Below, piece after piece: positions 19,372 through 29,994 of a stretch of 34,970 nt of DNA. Every line of letters starts with the position of its first letter. Positions within the stretch are counted from its first letter, which is position 1. The DNA is from Cladosporium sp. IMV 00045 (taxonomy: Eukaryota; Ascomycota; Dothideomycetes; Cladosporiales; Cladosporiaceae), in NCBI GenBank assembly GCA_001931905.2, contig MSJI02000491.1:40711-75680 (forward strand), read 5' to 3'. The position numbers and the translations under genes are program-made. The notes beneath the pieces are model-generated. The model ran no database searches, had not been told where the DNA came from, and saw only the letters and a list, made by a program, of their open reading frames with translations.

Positions 19372-20797
19372 ATGTCCGCATCCTCTACCCGCTACGACTC
19401 CGAGAAGGTCGACCCAGCGCCTCTGGGCCAGCCTCTGCACTTCGAGTTCGCCAACCGCGATGCACCCAACAGGTTCCTCAAGGGCGCCATGACCGAGCGT
19501 ATCTCCTCATGGGACCCCAACAACCTCGAGTCCCGCGGTGTCCCCAGTAAGAACCTCCACAATGTCTACAAGCGCTGGGGCGAGGGCGGCATCGGCAACA
19601 TCCTCACCGGCAACATCATGTTCGAGTATGACCATCTGGAAGCGATGGGCAACCCGATCATCCCCGTCGACGCCCCCTTCGAGGGCGAGCGGTTCGAGTC
19701 TTTCAAGGAGATGGCCCGTCAGGGCAAGGCGCAGGGCAACCTGATGGTCGGCCAGGTCAGCCACCCGGGCCGCCAGGTCGAGGAGCGCATCCAGAAGAAC
19801 CCCATCAGTGCCTCGGACGTGCACCTCGACAAGGAGGTCATGGGCTTGAAGTTCGCCAAGCCCCGCGCCGCCACTGAGAGCGACATTGCCCGTGTCATTG
19901 AGGGTTGGGCCCACGCCGCCGAGTACCTGGAGAAGGCCGGCTACGATGGTATCCAGCTGCACGGCGCTCACGGTTACCTGCTTGCCCAATTCCTGTCGCC
20001 CACCACGAATCTTAGGACGGACAAGTACGGTGGCAGCTTGGAGAACAGGGCGCGTTTGATTGTCGAGATTGCACAGGAGGTGCGCCGCCGTACGAGCCCG
20101 AGCTTCATCCTGGGTATCAAGATGAACTCGGTCGAGTTCCAGGATAAGGGTTTCCAGCCTGAGGAGGCCAAGCAGCTGGCTGCTATCCTTGAGGAGAACA
20201 AGTTCGACTTCATCGAGCTGTCTGGTGGCACTTACGGTAAGTTATCCCGAAATTTTGATACTCGCCTCCGGACCATACAAGAATCATGACCACTAACGCA
20301 ATGAATCAACAGAGGCCCTCGCCTTCGGCCACAAGCGCGAATCATCCAAGAAGCGTGAAGCCTTCTTCCTCGAGTTCGCCGACACCATCACGCCCGCCCT
20401 GTCCAAGACGAAGGTGTACGTGACTGGTGGCTTCAAGACCGTGGGCGCCATGGTGCACGCTCTTAACACCGTGGACGGCGTGGGTCTCGCGCGCCCCGTC
20501 TGCCAGGAGCCGCGCCTGTGCAAGGATATCCTGAGCGGCCGCGTCACGGGCGCCATCCAGATGCAGATGGATGACAACGACTTCGGCATCACGAATGTGG
20601 CGGCAGGCACGCAGATTCGCCAGATGGGCAAGGACCAGGAGCCGATCGATCTGAGCAAGTCGAAGAACCTGGAGGCATTCAAGAAGGATATGGGCACTTG
20701 GTTCCAGGGCCTCAGCACCGATGAGAAGCTGGAGAAGTACGGTTATATTGATCTGGAGACCGCGCAGGCTGTGCCGTACGGTGTTGTTGCCGCTTAG
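19372..20797 (+). CDS. NADH:flavin oxidoreductase / old yellow enzyme family (449 aa)
   Basis: FMN-dependent ene-reductase-type TIM barrel. Exon 1 is 19372-20236, the intron 20237-20312 (76 bp, GTAAGT..ACAG, phase 1) and exon 2 is 20313-20797. Family marks: FANRDAPNRFLKGAMTE at the N-terminus (first strand, FMN contact); the substrate-binding pair HGAH at residues 197-200 inside GIQLHGAHGYLLAQFLSP; TNLRTDKYGGSLENRARL; FIELSGGTYE spanning the splice junction; and the FMN phosphate loop VYVTGGFKT...VGLARP. It most resembles the fungal members annotated as NADH oxidase/NADPH dehydrogenase. Codon use is strongly C/G-ending compared with its neighbours, suggesting high expression. The substrate is unknown. 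Candidates in this family range from alpha,beta-unsaturated carbonyl detoxification to secondary metabolism, but no biosynthetic cluster surrounds it. Confidence 0.94.
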
Positions 20798-23700
20798 GCG
20801 GATGGTAGTGTCGAGGTTCGAGGCATACTTGCCTTCGCCTCTGTATAACGACGATACGAATGATAGATGCACTGCGAGGGTACTGGTCTAGACGCCTGCT
20901 CTTGCAAGGTCATAGAGAATTAAGAGAAAAATGCTCCAAACAATCCTGCAAACGCGTTCGTCTCAACAGAGAATCATGTCGCATTGAGCCGGAAGCTGCA
21001 CACTTCCAACCTGAAGCATGCAAACAATAATGGACATAGCCACATTTCCACACTTGACCCTGCATGGTATTCATGTCAAAACAATGCATCCCACACCTAC
21101 CGCACCATCCGAACCAAGGCAAGTAAGACCCCACTTCGATGCACATACAAACAACACCACCGAAACAAGACAGCAACAAGAAACAGAACCCCCTCACTCA
21201 GAACCACATCCGACTTCCGAAGCCCCAAAGCCCTCACCAGTAGTAGTACCGCCCCAAGCCCACCTCCTTCCCAAAACAAACTCCGACGCACCAAAACAGA
21301 GAATCCGAGCTATCACATCACAAACATACACAGCCGCCGAAGGATGCCAAAACCCAAGCCCGCGGACAGTAACGCCCACGGAGATACCTCCCACGTCTCT
21401 TCCTCTCTCCCCCCTCTGAGAAACGACACAGAGAGAGAGAAGCAAAACCGGCTCAAACGGCAAGCGAAGCGTCCTTGGCTTTTGGCTCAAGGGCTCAGGC
21501 GAACCTCGTGCGTTGCGCGCGCCCGTTGGGAAGGATTTCGGGGTGCATACGGTTAGTCTGATTTGCACAGTAGTAGTACTAGAGCAAATGGTGTGCATTA
21601 TTCGCTAAGACGCGACCTTGGGTGCTTACTGCTCTCTTTTGGACGTGGGGGTGTTTAGGATTGTTGCGGTTTTTTTTGGGAAGGGGGGTTCGCTTTGCTG
21701 AGGTCTTAGGTAGGAGGACTCTGAGGGATGGGATATCTCAGGTGGTACCTTTGTATAGGAGTACATGTTATGTATGTACATGCATATCAGGAAAGATCTT
21801 GTGGGATGGGCAAGTTCTTTGTTGGAAGGAGTTTCTTCCCGGGTTCCCTTGATTGGAGGGAGGTTCTCACTACTACTGTGAGACCTGCAGTGCACATCGA
21901 AATTCTCTCGTTCTGTTAAGTTGCGGGATGCGAACGTATCGTCATGTTTGTTATTGACTATAATGGATGACGATGATAGAGAAGTGAGGAAGACCTTTTG
22001 ATTGATTGACGGCACGCTAGGAGGTACCCCTCGCGCGTTTTCCTGTCCGAGGAAAGATTAGGAGGCGGTGGATTCGCCCATGCACCAAGGTTGCGGATAC
22101 TATGGTGATCTTCCCAAGTTGCACTACTACTGCTGGCAAAAGAGTATATCGTGCCGCCAGCCGAGATGTGACAATCAATCAATCAATGTAAGGCGAAAAC
22201 AAAAGTGCTGAGGCGACTGCTGTGCGTCCGCCCAAAACACCAAGACGTCTGCAGTTGGGACGTACGCTGGGACGATGAGGCGCGCTGCCTGCTGCCGGCG
22301 ATTTGCACTGTTGGGCCCAGCGCGATGCCATGGTTGGTCGTGGAGATTGCCTTGCACTGCAGGATGCATTATTATCCCGCCATGGCCGACTGTATGTAGC
22401 CGCGTCCAGCCTCAAGCGAGGGCTGAAAATGCCTGTTAGATGGATGGATGAGTGACGCCTTCGGAGCAAGAGCCGTAAGCCCTCTAATCGCTCGGTGGTC
22501 CTTCGCTGTGTGCTGTGCACAGAAAAACTTCGACCCCACAAGAGTGCGATCCTTGTGTCATCAGACAAAGGTCGCATGGCGTAGCGTGGCATCGTCCCAA
22601 ACCCATGAATATTCCATCATCTGCCTCCAAGCAGGATGCCCTGTTGCGGTCAAGATATCCTACTTATCAGTCGGGAAGTCAGGCCCCGCATGCTTTGTGA
22701 ATCGGGGTTTGTCTTCTATAGTGATAGCTTGAGCATTCTCCCACGTCGCAAAATCGTCATTGATGCCCTCTCCGTTCGGGTGCGCACGGCGCGGCGCAGT
22801 GGAGCCTCTTTTTCGAGCCTCTTCCTCATAAAGTTGCGGGAGACAGACGAGAGTTTTGCGGACACGACGGCAGGCAGGACGCTTGTGGCGCTTTTGTGAC
22901 GAAAGGCGAAAAGGCTGCTTGGCTGGCAATGACCGCATGCGTTTCGCCTAGAGTCGGGTTGAGGCGGACGAGCAGAGCAAGCAAGGAAACATTGGCCAAA
23001 GGATTTGTTTGGCTGGGAGATTGATTTTCCATCCACACCTTCGTCACATGGCTCGATGGCGGCGCAGGCACATGGTCGCAATTGGCCACACAAGATCTTC
23101 CCTTTTGCTGCAGGTGTGCATCGTCAGGGTCTGGGTGAGACAGAGAAAGCGCGGCAAACGCACGACGACAACAGCAGCGATAGACCGTGTGGATGAGACA
23201 GCTCTTGCTTGTCTTGCTGGGGGGACAGCAGAGCAGAGAGTGGTCGAGTCGAGACATGACAAGTGATGATCCTTGCAGCTTCTCAGCACTAACAATTGAG
23301 GCACTGCTCGGGAGGGCGAGAGAGCGAAAGAGCGAAAGAGCATACCTCCTAAGGTGCCTAGCATGTATGCAAGTTACATGGAGTCAAGTACTCTTCTCTC
23401 CCAAAGAGGGCCACAGCACTAAGAGCATTATTCAACATGTTAGGCTCGAGCCGGCGGAACGAAGAGCAAGTCTTGCCGGCGACGGGATGGTTCGGACGAG
23501 TTTACACTGACGGTGACGAGACTCGCAAGATTACCTTGCGGTATGATGATTGAATGCTGCACAAGCACACGCTGCGATACGCGGATCGTGTATGCTTCCG
23601 GCAAACCGTCTTGCACCGTCTCGTCTGTCTCTGTCCAAGCGAATGGCGCGCATCATCAGTCCATTTTGATGCTTTCCCAATATCGACTAATTTGATCATT

Positions 23701-24458
23701 GCGAGCCCTTTGCCAGAGCTTCCCCTCGAGCCTTGGAAAGTGTCACTCTTTGCCTGCTTGGCCACACTAGGAGGTATTACTGTCGTCCCCCTGCTCCCTA
23801 TTTCTAGTCAGTCCCTAGCCGATTACCTTATTATTATTTGATGTCTCTCGCGCCCCGTCCCATGATTGCCAGAGAACCCCACCTGTCACCCATGCCCGCT
23901 ACCTCCTACCGTCAAGTGTGTGTGCCCACTACTGCCAGCAAACACCCCGTTATATTAGTACCTACACGCCTGCCTGTCCGCCTGCTGTCCTTGCTCGCCT
24001 GCCAGACAGACAGCACATTCATCCGCCACTTCACTAGTCGCCCTCTAAACTTCAATCGCTCTCTCTCTCCACCACTTCGCGCCGTTCCCTCTGTCGACCG
24101 TGTCAATTAGCGTCATTTCGCCAACGACCCTTCGACTTTGCCGCAGTAATCCCCTCCGCTCGACCCCTCCACCCTTCGTCGTCGGCATATCTTAACGATT
24201 CACTCGGCACGACCCACGCTCCGACCCAAATCCACTTCCCTTCCACTCGATTGTCTTGTTCTTCCTTGGCTATCGAGAAGGAAAATAACCCGGTGTCTTT
24301 CTACGATCACAGCCACTGCGCTCGCAATTTCGCAATCGGAATCCACCACTTCCTCCACTACGACCACCCATATCAACACCCTCCTCGCTCCCAAGCTGGC
24401 TTCCTCACGAGGCCTGTCACCGGTGCGCTCACCTCTCCGTTCCGCCTCGCCCTCTAGG
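20798..24458. other. 3.7-kb gene-poor region
   Basis: I found no gene I can support. Bases 21100-21430 are rich in CCA/CAAC and stay open in several frames through low complexity rather than coding. 23310-23340 has an imprecise GCGAAAGA repeat. From about 24060 the DNA becomes C/T-rich and is probably the long leader of the 24459 gene; its frame stays open without an ATG from 24150, and a good 3' splice site (ATAAC..CACAG, ending 24312) could mark an upstream intron. Confidence 0.5.
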
Positions 24459-25037
24459 ATGCCCTCGCCCCGATCCTCACCTGCTATGCGTCCGACCTCT
24501 CCTCTTTCACCACGCTACGAACCTTCGCGCTTCGAAACCCTCCAACCACCCTCACCCCGCGCCATGCACTCACGACAAGGCAACGGCTCCCGCCGCGCAA
24601 ACACACAATCACTGAAGTTGCCTTCGCTGCCTCGCTTCCACCCAGCCAATTACCCTTCCGCGCACAGCAGCATGCAAGCCACCCCAGAAGAAGGCACCGC
24701 CAACCCTCCCGTCTCTCCCCGTGCCCACCAGCGGGTTATCTCCGACGCACAGAAGCACCTGCTCATGTACCACCACCAGTCCGTCGCCTCGGCTGCCCGA
24801 TCCAACGGCAAACCGGAAGACAAGCCCGTCAGCCCACGGTTGGCTCCTCTCGGCAGTCCAGGACCCGTGACACCACTGGAGCTCGAGCAGCAGGAAGGGT
24901 ACCTTCTCGCAGGAGCGAAGCAGAAAGGAAGCGCGGAGTCTGCAGATCTGGTCGACAGGTTGATAAGAGAGGAGTCGTACCGCTCTTCAGCAAGATCGGG
25001 TCAGGCGAACAACGGTCCCAGGTCGCCGAATCGATGA
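24459..25037 (+). CDS. Pro/Ser-rich conserved ascomycete protein of unknown function (192 aa)
   Basis: From the first ATG of the frame (24459) this is a 192-aa basic, Pro/Ser-rich protein. Repeated SP/SPR motifs at the N-terminus look like proline-directed kinase sites. Blocks that I recall as conserved among small uncharacterised Pezizomycotina proteins are LKLPSLPRFHPANYPS, the segment around ISDAQKHLLMYHHQSV, PRLAPLGSPGPVTPLELE and the C-terminal LVDRLIREE. No enzyme motif, signal peptide or membrane segment is present. The frame is open upstream to 24150 in similar Ser/Arg-rich style (LASSRGLSPVRSPLRSASPS), so the true start may lie on an upstream exon; the 3' splice-like site ending at 24312 is the candidate. 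Confidence is high for the gene and moderate for its start. Confidence 0.75.
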   Translation: MPSPRSSPAMRPTSPLSPRYEPSRFETLQPPSPRAMHSRQGNGSRRANTQSLKLPSLPRFHPANYPSAHSSMQATPEEGTANPPVSPRAHQRVISDAQKHLLMYHHQSVASAARSNGKPEDKPVSPRLAPLGSPGPVTPLELEQQEGYLLAGAKQKGSAESADLVDRLIREESYRSSARSGQANNGPRSPNR

Positions 25038-25989
25038 TCACGACTGTCGAAATTGGATTGCGTATAATTACTCGCACCCTATCTGAATTAAAACGACACG
25101 ACGACAACACGGCCGACATTTTCTTTTTCGATTCTATTCTTGGCATACTTCACCTGGATGGGAGTTTTTGGTTCGTTTCTTTCCCCAATCCAAGGCAAGG
25201 GCGTTTCAAATGTTGAAAGCCATGTCTTGCGAAAAGATCTCCACGTCAAAGTCGTGGGATCACAAAACTAGTTGGGAAGAGGCATGGAAGGCGTTTCGAG
25301 GTATCTTCCTCGCAAACAGGCGAGTTTATCACGGGTCGAGCAAGCATTTTCAGGATTGCGTTTTCAGGGCGCTGTTGCGTATCTTTCATTTTTCTTTTTC
25401 TACTTTTGAAGCGAAGCGTATGGCTCTTGCCTCGCGCGCACCAAGTATCCCTTACTTTGCATAGCTTTCTTTTCTTTTCTTTTCTCCTCCTTCTTCTATT
25501 ATGGGGTTTGACATCGCGGAACCAGTCGCGCGACAAAGTCACAGGGCAGAAAAACACTCGCTATATCCATTTCATTATTCCAATTCAACTTATGAAGGGC
25601 TCTGCTCCTTCCTCTTCTTTTTCCTTCAACATTTCTATTTCTCACAGCCAGACTGAGTCATTTTCATTCGCTTCTTCTTTCCCACAAAACAATAGAAACA
25701 ACTTTGGAAAACAGGCATAGCAAAGCCGGGACAGCTATGTAGTTCTGGGCGCTTCGCAAAAGCACACAAAAGGCGAGAGACACATGCATACATTTCAGCA
25801 TAGATACAAGTACATGTCGACTGTGTGCTGGTTCACACGGTCGAGTTCGGCAGTAAACCCATAGCGATGTCCAAATCAAGACTACGCAAAAATTGTAGAT
25901 AACTTCATATTATCACGCCTGTTTGTAATTCTCATGTGAACAATTCTCCCATTCCATATACTTATCAACATCAATTTTTTTTCTTTTTT
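25038..25989. other. Convergent intergenic region
   Basis: 3' flanks of two converging genes. It has T-rich tracts, including a TTTTC repeat near 25467-25487. No gene is supported. Confidence 0.5.
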
Positions 25990-26808
25990 TCACAACTTCG
26001 ACCAATCGCACCCCCTCCCCAAAATCCCCGCCAACTCCTCTAAATACCTCTGATCCGTCTCATCGAACCCCTCAGCAACCGTGCAATCAATATCGATAAT
26101 CGCCACGACCTCCCCGCCGCTCAAAACCGGCACGACAATCTCGCTCTTCGAGTCCCCATCGCAGGCAATATGGCCAGGGAACTCGTCGACATCGGGCACC
26201 AGCTGCGTTTGCTTGCTCGAAGCTGCGGCGCCGCACACGCCGCGGCCGAAGAGGATCGTTTGGCACGCGACTTTGCCTTGGAAGGGGCCGAGGATTAGTT
26301 GGGATTTTTTGGTGTTGGTGGTACTCTTGTCGAGGACGTAGAAGCCCGCCCAGTTCACTTTGTTGCTGGGGGAGGGGAGGGCGTGTAGGGCGTGCCAGAG
26401 GAGGGAGGCGGTGTTGGATGTGTTGCTGTTGATGGGGGAGGTTTGTTAGAGGGGTTTCTTGTTGTCTCTTAATTGTTTTCTCGTTCTTTTTCCTCGTCAT
26501 GAGCACGACTTCGTTGGTAGGGAGGCTTACCAGACCTGTATTGTATTAGCGAAATGAGCCATTCAATAAACAAGTCATATGTTCTCTTTTCAAAGGAGAG
26601 ATCGATATTTTCTTTTCAACATTATTTGTTTAGATGCTCACTCACCCAGTTCGTCTGCCCATCGAATAATGCACTGGCTTGCTCGAGCACTTGCTCGTAT
26701 GCTTCTTTCTTGCCAACGCCGGCGGCGAAGTTGGATGAGTCTGCATGTACCTGTGGATGGTTATTCAGGTGGTCTCATCTTATATCTCGTCAATGGTCTT
26801 GTTACCAT
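25990..26808 (-). CDS. Free methionine-(R)-sulfoxide reductase, GAF family (182 aa, 4 coding exons)
   Basis: Reduces free Met-R-sulfoxide in the cytosol (yeast fRMsr, YKL069W). Coding exons, in transcript order: 26806-26808 (the ATG alone), 26646-26750, 26531-26535 (GTCTG, five bases) and 25990-26425. Introns are 55, 110 and 105 bp, bounded by GTAACA..ACAG, GTGAGT..ACAG and GTAAGC..ACAG. Splicing gives M-VHADSSNF..., then FDGQTNW-VC-NTSNTASLLWHAL, matching the family layout VHADSS / NWVC / SLLWHA without gaps. The GAF core has NWAGFYV and the three family cysteines at Cys92 (VACQTI), Cys102 (GVCGAA) and Cys126 (IACDGD), the same spacing as Cys91/101/125 in the yeast enzyme. The length of 182 aa fits the usual 180. 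It is divergent from the dienelactone hydrolase gene. Confidence 0.92.
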
Positions 26809-27366
26809 ATTTTCTGATCTGCTGCGATTATGATATATATGTACGTCGACTGCTATTATCAGAAGCGGACGGACTTCGCAACAGCGATCACTTTTTTTGA
26901 CGTTGCTCGCTCGCTCGCGTGACTCCAAAACCCTGGATGGTGGAAGATTTGCTCGGCCCGTCACCCAATTCGTACCTCATTCTGTGTCTACTCCATCGCG
27001 TCTTCACTTCCTTTTTATCTCTAAATGTCTTCGTGAAGAAACCAAAGCTTCAGAGATCATCTAGACGTCTTATCTAAAGCTGGATCTTTCTATTGGACTT
27101 TCGATGATATCGTACCATTCTTGCGACGTCGGATCGGTGTTCGGCCGTCGCGAAACACGACGGCCGGCGATAAACCCAGCAATGTCCGGTCTTACTTGAC
27201 GATGTCGGGCACGACAGGAACTATAATATGGTAGGCGTAAGGCAATGACAGAACTTCTTTTCGATTTATTTCTCCTACCTCTCCGTCTCCTTTAGATCCC
27301 TCTCATTCCTCCGCATAAGGTCTTGACAGCGATAGCCCAAGAAACGCCATCCCTTGCCAGAGTAAG
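26809..27366. promoter_or_regulatory. Divergent promoter region (fRMsr / dienelactone hydrolase)
   Basis: 558 bp between two divergent starts. It contains a TATATATGTA stretch about 30 bases above the fRMsr ATG on the minus side. No specific regulator site is claimed. Confidence 0.4.
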
Positions 27367-28341
27367 ATGGCTCTCAAACAGTGCTGTGCCACGGGTTCTC
27401 TCCATACCGGCACTCCAACAGGACGTCTCGGAAAACTCCATGGCCTTGATTGCTATATTGCAAATGCCCCGTCTGGCTCGCCCAATGGCATCGTCGTCAT
27501 CATTCCAGACGCCTTCGGCTGGACCCTACCGAACAACCGCATCTTAGCAGACGAGTATGCGAAAAAGGGGAACTTCCAGGTGGTGAGAGCTTCCGCGAAA
27601 GGTACCTGAAGGTCGAAAAGTATTGACATGCCCCCAGTTCCTGCCAGACTTCATGGACGGTAAATCTTTATTCCCCACGAGTCTGCGATTACTCCTCGAC
27701 TAACGTGAAACACAGGCTTCATCATGCCTCTAGACGTCATGATCAGCTACCACGCCATGTCCGCCACCGGCTTCTGGAACCAACTCTACAAAATCGGACA
27801 CTTTCTGTACCTCATGCGCTTCTTCCCCCCTTTCCTTTACTACTGCAGACCAGCCGTTGCCAACCCGCGAATCCAGGCTTTCTTCAGAGCCCTCCGCGAA
27901 AACGAAGGTGCCAACCTCCCCATCGGCACAGCCGGTTTCTGCTGGGGAGCAAAATACGTGACCGAGCTGTGCTGGGGCCAGACGAAAACGGCAGCGGGCG
28001 TGCGCGTAGTCGACTGCGGTTTCATCGCTCACCCTTCGAACATGAAGTACCCTGACGATTTCGAGAAAGTGGCTCTGCCGCTTTCGTGTGCCGCGGCGGA
28101 GATTGATCCTCAGATGAGCAAAGAGAATGCGAAGCAGACGGAGGAGATTCTGAAGGCGAAGACTGCGAAGACCAAGGATGAGGGCGTGCAGCATGAGTTT
28201 GTCATGTATGAGAAGGCTCGGCATGGATTCGCTGTTAGGGCTGATGAGGAGGATGTTGAGGAGGCTGGGAGGGGCAAGAGGGCGGAAGAGCAGGCTGTGG
28301 CGTGGTTTAAGAAGTGGTTCGCTGGGCCGCCGCCTTCGTAG
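27367..28341 (+). CDS. Dienelactone hydrolase family protein (287 aa, 3 exons)
   Basis: Alpha/beta-hydrolase of the DLH family, hydrolysing lactone- or ester-like small molecules. Exons 27367-27582, 27638-27659 (only 22 bases, FLPDFMDG) and 27716-28341; introns of 55 and 56 bp (GTGAGA..CCAG and GTAAAT..ACAG with CTAAC). The spliced protein shows the family order IVVIIPDAFGW, NFQVFLPDFMDG, nucleophile GFCWGAKY (Cys155), acid AEIDPQ (Asp210) and ARHGFAVR (His249), i.e. the Cys-Asp-His triad typical of DLH rather than Ser. No signal peptide, so probably cytosolic. The substrate is unknown; fungal paralogues are numerous and only a few act on aromatic-degradation dienelactones, so that role is not implied. 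Confidence 0.93.
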
Positions 28342-28759
28342 GTGTGCTGACATGTCGGTGGATGGTTTAGGCCATGTAAGGAGCGTTTTTGAGAATCACC
28401 GAGATTAGTAAGTTACAATGCGTCCTTGGTACCATCGTTCACAGCGTCTTCTCTCAGGCCACTGAGCACGTTCACGCTGTTGAAGACGACATTAGAATCG
28501 CGGAGTGTGATGAGGAGCCACGAAGAACATTGGACACTCGCTCACCGTGAGCGAAGTTTCACCCTTGACTCACATGCTGGGCCCTCTAGCTCGAGTGAAG
28601 TGTCTCCGTTTGCATGCATGAGCCCGCTGCGCATGACCGCTTCGCATTCACATGCCACTCACTTGCTGTATGCACTTTCGCGACTCGCTCGAATCATCTC
28701 GTTCGCCTACCACTTCTTGACCGACCCGCGACCGCTCCTCGACCAACCATCGTACCAAC
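28342..28759. other. Intergenic / promoter of the SET-domain gene
   Basis: No gene is supported; open frames here have no recognisable protein features. Confidence 0.4.
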
Positions 28760-29994
28760 ATGGTCCTAACATGTTGCGAAATCCGGCCCTCCCCCATCCA
28801 TGGATTGGGCATCTTCGCCACCGCGCCCATCCAACCAGGAGATATCATCGTGCAAGAAAAAGCCCTCTGGGTAGTCGACAAACTCTCCGCGATGTACGCC
28901 ACATCCCCCAATCTGTCCAACCACCGTAAAGTCCGCAACAACATGCTCGATCTCTACACTGCACCTGAGTGGTTGAGCTCCGAGGAGCGCAGCTGCTTCC
29001 CTCACGATCTGCTTAAACTCGCCGGCGGTTTTGACCTCAATGACGCTCTGCTGGGTGATGCGGATGCGGACGAGTTGGCGCTCACCGAGACTCTGCGCGA
29101 GATTCTCATCATCAACGGCGTCGGCCGGGACCCCTTTGTCAAAGGGCAGCAAGAACTGGCTGCCGTGTACAAAGAGTCCTCGAGGCTCAATCACTCCTGC
29201 GTCCCTAACGCCCAGTGCACCACAGGCGAGGCGTTCAACGCCATGGTGAGTGTAGGCTCTTCCCCTTACGAAACGCCGCCCACCGCTTTGCACCATTTCG
29301 CAAACCAGCTAACACTCCACCTCCAACCCCATCAGTTCTGCCAAGTCACCGCCACCCACCCCATCGCCGCCGACACCGAAATCCTCATCAACTACGCCGA
29401 CCAACTGGCCCCCTCCCAAACGCGCCAGAACCTCTTCCAAACCCGCTGGAACTTCACATGCGCCTGCGCTCGCTGCTCGGCAGCCGAAAAGGAGCGCGTG
29501 AAATCCGACGCTAACAGACAGAAACTCGCCGATGCGGTCGAGCGCATCAAACAGTGTAATCTGCAATACGGACAAGAGAAACCGAAGGAGACTTCACCCG
29601 AGGTTTGGAGCAATCATCTCGGCTCGCTGAATAGGGTCATGATGGGGGAGGAGGGGTGGGGGGCTGTGGAGAGGTTGGCGGGGGTGGAGGGGGTGAATGA
29701 TTTGATGTTGTGGAAGAGGTGAGAGGTGCAAGGATCCTATTCCTTTCCTTTTGGTTGGTTGGTTGTTTGGGGTATCTGGCTAACTGATTCGTTCACAGCA
29801 TCGACATCGTCTGCGAGGCCGCCGAGCGCACGAACAGACTCCTGCTCGCGACGAAGCTGGTCGATCGCATGATTGCTTGCATTCGAATTTTCCGCGGGTC
29901 GAGCGAGGAGCTCGATAGGGATTTGAGGGAGAGGAGGGAGAGGTTGGATGGGAAGGCGAGGCAGATTGCTGCTCTTGCTGGTATGGTTTGGTGA
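28760..29994 (+). CDS. SET-domain protein, likely lysine methyltransferase (354 aa, 3 exons)
   Basis: Exons 28760-29245, 29336-29718 and 29799-29994; introns 29246-29335 (90 bp, GTGAGT..CATCAG) and 29719-29798 (80 bp, GTGAGA..CACAG). SET motifs in order: IRPSPIHGLGIFAT (N-terminal SET-N strand, cofactor loop), the RLNHSCVPNAQ motif at about residues 142-152 (NHSC at 144-147), EILINYAD (the catalytic-pocket Tyr region) and a zinc-binding post-SET FTCACARC. The overall form is the SMYD/SET5-like fungal type without a MYND finger in the insert. The target could be histone or non-histone; the sequence does not show it. Intron 1 is a multiple of three and stop-free, so retention would add 30 residues between NAM and FCQV. 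The start is the ATG at 28760. Confidence 0.9.

Noticed and set aside
19372..20797. OYE gene as part of a secondary-metabolite cluster
   Set aside because: No synthase, P450, transporter or cluster regulator lies near it in the window.
20984..21598. Several open frames on both strands
   Set aside because: They come from CCA/CAAC-rich low-complexity sequence and share the same bases without recognisable domains.
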